NCBI GenBank assembly: GCA_021201335.1 | Contig: JAJQFD010000042.1 | Span: 248,001 to 312,000, forward strand | Direction: 5' to 3' | From: Bacteroides sp. | GTDB taxonomy: Bacteria > Bacteroidota > Bacteroidia > Bacteroidales > Bacteroidaceae | Length of the DNA stretch: 64,000 nucleotides | Shown here: positions 61,424 to 64,000 of the stretch, one piece after another | Position numbering within the stretch: position 1 is the stretch's first letter | Layout: every line of letters starts with the position of its first letter | The notes under the pieces: generated by a model | What the model saw: the letters and a program-made list of their open reading frames with translations, nothing else | Databases searched by the model: none | Told to the model about the DNA's origin: nothing | Program-made: the position numbers and the translations under genes

Positions 61424-62692
61424 TTATCTTCTCAGCCAGGGTTCCGGATTCATCAGGGCTTTCTCTTTTCGTAACTGGAAATGGAGTACGGTACGGTTAT
61501 TATCCTGTTTATCAGAAAATATGGTACCCAAAGACTGCCTTGTTTTTACCTTATCGCCTTTCTTTACACTGGCAGCAGACAAGTTGCAGTAAATCGAGAT
61601 ATAGTTTCCGTGTCGTAACAATATGTTATACATACCTGTACCCTGATATTGGAATACAGCACTTACCTCACCATCGAATACAGCCCGCGCCTGTGCTCCC
61701 GGTTGAGTCTGAATATCAATTCCTTTATTTTCCAGTTTCACATTCCGCAAACCGTCTACCGTATTCTGTCCGTAGCGGCTTACAATGGTATAGGCTCCGG
61801 TCACCGGAATCGGTAATTTCCCCCTGTTGGTGGCAAAAGAACCGGATAATTGTCTGTCTTCGTCACTCATAACAAATTCCGACATGGGAGTCGCTTTCGG
61901 AGTGGTACTTGTTGTAGAAGCTGTCGCCCTTTTACGAGCCTCGGCTGCTGCCCGCTTCCGTGATCGTTCGATTTCCTCAGCAATGAGTTTATCAATTTGA
62001 TTATTCAACTGGCTGGCCTGTCTCCGCTTCTTTTTAAGTTCGGCTTCGATTTCTTTTTGCCTCTTCTGCAACCCGGAAGCCAACTGGCGCTGAGCCTTTT
62101 CCTGGGTGAGAAGCTTCTGTTGTTCGTGCTCACGTTCTCTGAGCAATCTCTCTTTGGATGCCCGGGTAGCGTGTAACTCTTCTTTCTTTTGATTTACCTG
62201 TGTTTGTTTCGTCAGGATTTCCTGCCCTTGCAAACGCTGGTAAGTAGCATACTCGTTAACATACCGCAAACGGCGATAGGTTTGATTTAAATCTTGTGCA
62301 GAGAATATAAAAAGGAGCTTTTCTTCAATTGTCTTATTCTTACGGAGATATTGCACAGAAGCTTCGTATTTCCTTTTTTTATCTCCGAGTTCAACTTCCA
62401 GATCTCCCAGTTGTTTTTCCAGGTCACCGATTTCTTGGTTAATACTTTCCAGATCATCGGTCATGATCCTGATATAACGCTTCCGGGCATCAATCTGGCC
62501 ATTAAGTGTAGCCAAGTTATTTAATGCCCCGGTTACATCTTTCCGGGTGCTTTTGAGTGTATTTTCTGATTCTTGTATCTCCTTCTGGAGCGTCAAACGC
62601 TTCTTTTCCAGGTCTTTCAACCGCTTGCTGGATTGTGCAGACAGATCCACCACTCCTATACTACAGATCAATAGAAACAAAAGCCATCTCAT
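61424..62692 (-). CDS. EnvC-like murein hydrolase activator with LytM/M23 domain
   Basis: A 422-residue periplasmic protein. After the signal MRWLLFLLICSIGVVDLSAQ, residues about 22-260 are a long coiled coil rich in Lys, Glu and Arg, and the C-terminal 125 residues are an M23-like domain (PVTGAYTIVSRYGQN, GIDIQTQPGAQARAVFDGEVSAVFQYQGTGMYNILLRHGNYISIYCNLS). The order matches EnvC, which activates amidases at division. Catalytic HxH/HxxxD residues of M23 are only partly present (LLRHG but no second full motif), as in activators. It is the last gene of a three-gene operon, 4 bases after DUF4292. Confidence 0.88.
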   Translation of the reverse strand: MRWLLFLLICSIGVVDLSAQSSKRLKDLEKKRLTLQKEIQESENTLKSTRKDVTGALNNLATLNGQIDARKRYIRIMTDDLESINQEIGDLEKQLGDLEVELGDKKRKYEASVQYLRKNKTIEEKLLFIFSAQDLNQTYRRLRYVNEYATYQRLQGQEILTKQTQVNQKKEELHATRASKERLLREREHEQQKLLTQEKAQRQLASGLQKRQKEIEAELKKKRRQASQLNNQIDKLIAEEIERSRKRAAAEARKRATASTTSTTPKATPMSEFVMSDEDRQLSGSFATNRGKLPIPVTGAYTIVSRYGQNTVDGLRNVKLENKGIDIQTQPGAQARAVFDGEVSAVFQYQGTGMYNILLRHGNYISIYCNLSAASVKKGDKVKTRQSLGTIFSDKQDNNRTVLHFQLRKEKALMNPEPWLRR

Positions 62693-62696
62693 ACTA

Positions 62697-63548
62697 TTAT
62701 CCTCTTATTTTTTCGATTAACTCGCTTAAACTGACAGGTTGGTATTTGGCAGGTATAGGAGAAGACGTCAACGTTTCTTTATCTACAGAAATACGTGAAA
62801 GTTCAACTCCTATTTTATTACTTCTCTTTGGGTTTTTTAAAATGATCTGTAAGTCGGATGGGAAAGTGGTTTGTCCGGCGTTGATAAACCGGTCGTATTG
62901 CCAGTTCATACTATACCCATTGGCCAGGATTGCCACTTCACTTGAAACAAGTCGGTTATTGCTAGTGGAAGTAACAAAAGAATATTTCAGTTCTTTTTCC
63001 TGTTTCGTTAAAAGCACACGTTCCGTATCTATAGCTGAGGCTTTGAAAGATGAAAAATCACGTTTCTTAAATTCTTTCTTGCCGGGCTGGAAGAAGGAAT
63101 TGGAGAAGAGAGCCTGCAAAGTATTAAAGTCAGCATAAGGGCCATACATCCGCCGTAAGTCATCTACAGATGCATCTGCATAACGCTTGTTTAAACGATC
63201 GATAATCAATACCCTGTCGGGAGATATTTCGATGCGCACCGCTTCAGAGCGAAGAATCGGTACTAAGAGAGAAATCTGTATAAGTTCATCCCGCTGCATC
63301 TTCAGATATCCATTCAGGTTGAGTTCACCTTTGCCAGACGGCATCGTCAGCTTCAACCGGGATGAAAATGAGTCATAAACGGGTGTATTGTCGATTACTG
63401 CTTCGAGTAACTGATCTCCCCGCAAACGAACACTTTCACCGCTATCAACACTTCCTGTTGCACTTTTAGAGGATTTACAACCGGCAAATGTAAACATCAA
63501 CATCACCATCAATGTTGCATATATAACTCTTATTTTTGTTTTACTCAT
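62697..63548 (-). CDS. DUF4292 lipoprotein, LolB-like
   Basis: A 283-residue lipoprotein. The start is ATG 63548; the longer frame to 63626 lies within the TPR gene. The signal ends MFTFAGCKSS. The rest runs SFSSRLKLTMPSGKGELNLNGYLKMQRDELIQISLLVPILRSEAVRIEISPDRVLIIDRLNKRYADA, a pattern resembling the unclosed barrel of LolB/LolA-like lipoprotein carriers. Its ATG overlaps the TPR stop (ATGA). A role in lipoprotein or envelope transport is suggested by the fold but not proven. Confidence 0.75.
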   Translation of the reverse strand: MSKTKIRVIYATLMVMLMFTFAGCKSSKSATGSVDSGESVRLRGDQLLEAVIDNTPVYDSFSSRLKLTMPSGKGELNLNGYLKMQRDELIQISLLVPILRSEAVRIEISPDRVLIIDRLNKRYADASVDDLRRMYGPYADFNTLQALFSNSFFQPGKKEFKKRDFSSFKASAIDTERVLLTKQEKELKYSFVTSTSNNRLVSSEVAILANGYSMNWQYDRFINAGQTTFPSDLQIILKNPKRSNKIGVELSRISVDKETLTSSPIPAKYQPVSLSELIEKIRG

Positions 63549-64000
63549 TCCGCAATATATTTTTTCTCCTTTATTTTTCGTTCCAATGTTTTCGATTCGC
63601 TTCCCATTTCCTGGGCCTGCTGCCAATATTCTATGGCCTTATCTGTATCGCCGGAATAGAAATAAATATCGCCGGCATGTTCAATAATTACATCGCTTTC
63701 TTCTCCGCCGTTCTGGAGAGCCATATCAATGTAGATACGTGCCTGAACATAATTTTCTTTCTCAAATAGAATCCATGCATAGGTGTCCAGATAGGTCGAG
63801 TTGTCAGGTTCTGCTTTGACGGTTTTATAAGACATTTCTTCTGCTTTATCCAAATCGGTTTTTTGCAGGGAAAGATAATAGGCGTAATTATTCAATACAC
63901 CCAGATTATCCGGATTATTCTGTAAAGCCGAATCATAGGCATGATAGGCTTTCTCATTTTCATCTTTGGAGTGATAGATATCCCCGATCATGTGGTAAAA
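63545..64000 (-). CDS. TPR-repeat protein (N-terminus beyond window)
   Basis: The frame is open to the window edge and carries about 150 residues, the C-terminal end of the protein. TPR units are visible: KAYHAYDSALQNNPDNLGVLNNYAYYLSLQKTDLDKAEEMSYKTVKAEPDNSTYLDTYAWILFEKENYVQARIYIDMALQNG, with the usual A/Y/L spacing. In other Bacteroidota a TPR lipoprotein lies before DUF4292 and EnvC genes. It is the first gene of the operon seen here, and its stop overlaps the DUF4292 ATG. Confidence 0.85.
   Translation of the reverse strand, partial: FYHMIGDIYHSKDENEKAYHAYDSALQNNPDNLGVLNNYAYYLSLQKTDLDKAEEMSYKTVKAEPDNSTYLDTYAWILFEKENYVQARIYIDMALQNGGEESDVIIEHAGDIYFYSGDTDKAIEYWQQAQEMGSESKTLERKIKEKKYIAE

Noticed and set aside
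1..64000. CRISPR arrays, transposases and integrases
   Set aside because: None found; the tandem repeats present are short, degenerate and without spacers of uniform size, and no transposase or integrase motif was recognised.

Overview
The window looks like a piece of a Bacteroidales chromosome, most like Parabacteroides/Tannerellaceae. The reasons are the repeated Bacteroidota promoter element TAnnTTTG (-7, sometimes with TTTG at about -33), the many SPII lipoproteins with acidic residues just after the lipobox Cys, the Bacteroidota-specific families (DUF4922, DUF5074, DUF4292, BtuG, OMP_b-brl_3), and a murT-murK-murQ set like that of Tannerella. No 16S gene or phage/IS block is present, so the genus is an inference. 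Most of the window is ordinary core genome; there are no CRISPR arrays or recognisable transposases.

Layout. 1-12 kb: partial folP, murF, an S41 protease lipoprotein with a VanZ-like protein, an SNF-type transporter with a helix-hairpin-helix protein, a lolD-like ABC / tcdA / cation-proton antiporter operon, asd, and a lone lipoprotein. 12.8-20.1 kb: a same-direction cluster of a two-domain glycosyltransferase, a GalT/VTC2-like DUF4922 protein, a SpoIID/LytB protein, and murT, murK, murQ plus a GNAT gene, which reads as a cell-wall sugar (MurNAc) salvage locus. 20.1-30.7 kb: fructosamine kinase, FKBP and glycyl-tRNA synthetase, a fimbrillin/GLUG lipoprotein, parC, a DUF3316-like protein with an S41 protease, tRNA-Leu(UAG), and a small surface lipoprotein.

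30.8-38.1 kb: a cobalamin-riboswitch operon on the minus strand. It has two PKD-like/DUF5074 beta-propeller lipoproteins, one unrecognised lipoprotein, a BtuG-like beta-propeller lipoprotein and a BtuB-like TonB-dependent receptor. It looks like an outer-surface vitamin B12 capture and import system. 38.2-46.2 kb: a metallo-beta-lactamase-fold protein with altered metal ligands, a GNAT, a nitrilase remnant, a LytTR two-component pair, a small outer-membrane barrel, another GNAT and an S9 peptidase.

46.7-64 kb: an OMP_b-brl_3 outer-membrane protein, an orphan KilA-N protein, a translationally coupled unit (43-aa membrane protein, CYTH, frameshifted MgtC/DUF4010), prfB with its programmed +1 frameshift, a long-chain acyl-CoA ligase, a GH29 alpha-L-fucosidase, an M16 protease, an M20 ArgE-like deacylase, and a TPR / DUF4292 / EnvC-type operon that runs off the right edge.

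The points that most deserve a second look are the five-gene B12 operon with poorly characterised surface lipoproteins, the glycosyltransferase/DUF4922/SpoIID block fused to murTKQ, a degenerate 22-bp tandem repeat present in two separate intergenic regions, and the metallo-beta-lactamase homologue that lacks two of the canonical zinc ligands.
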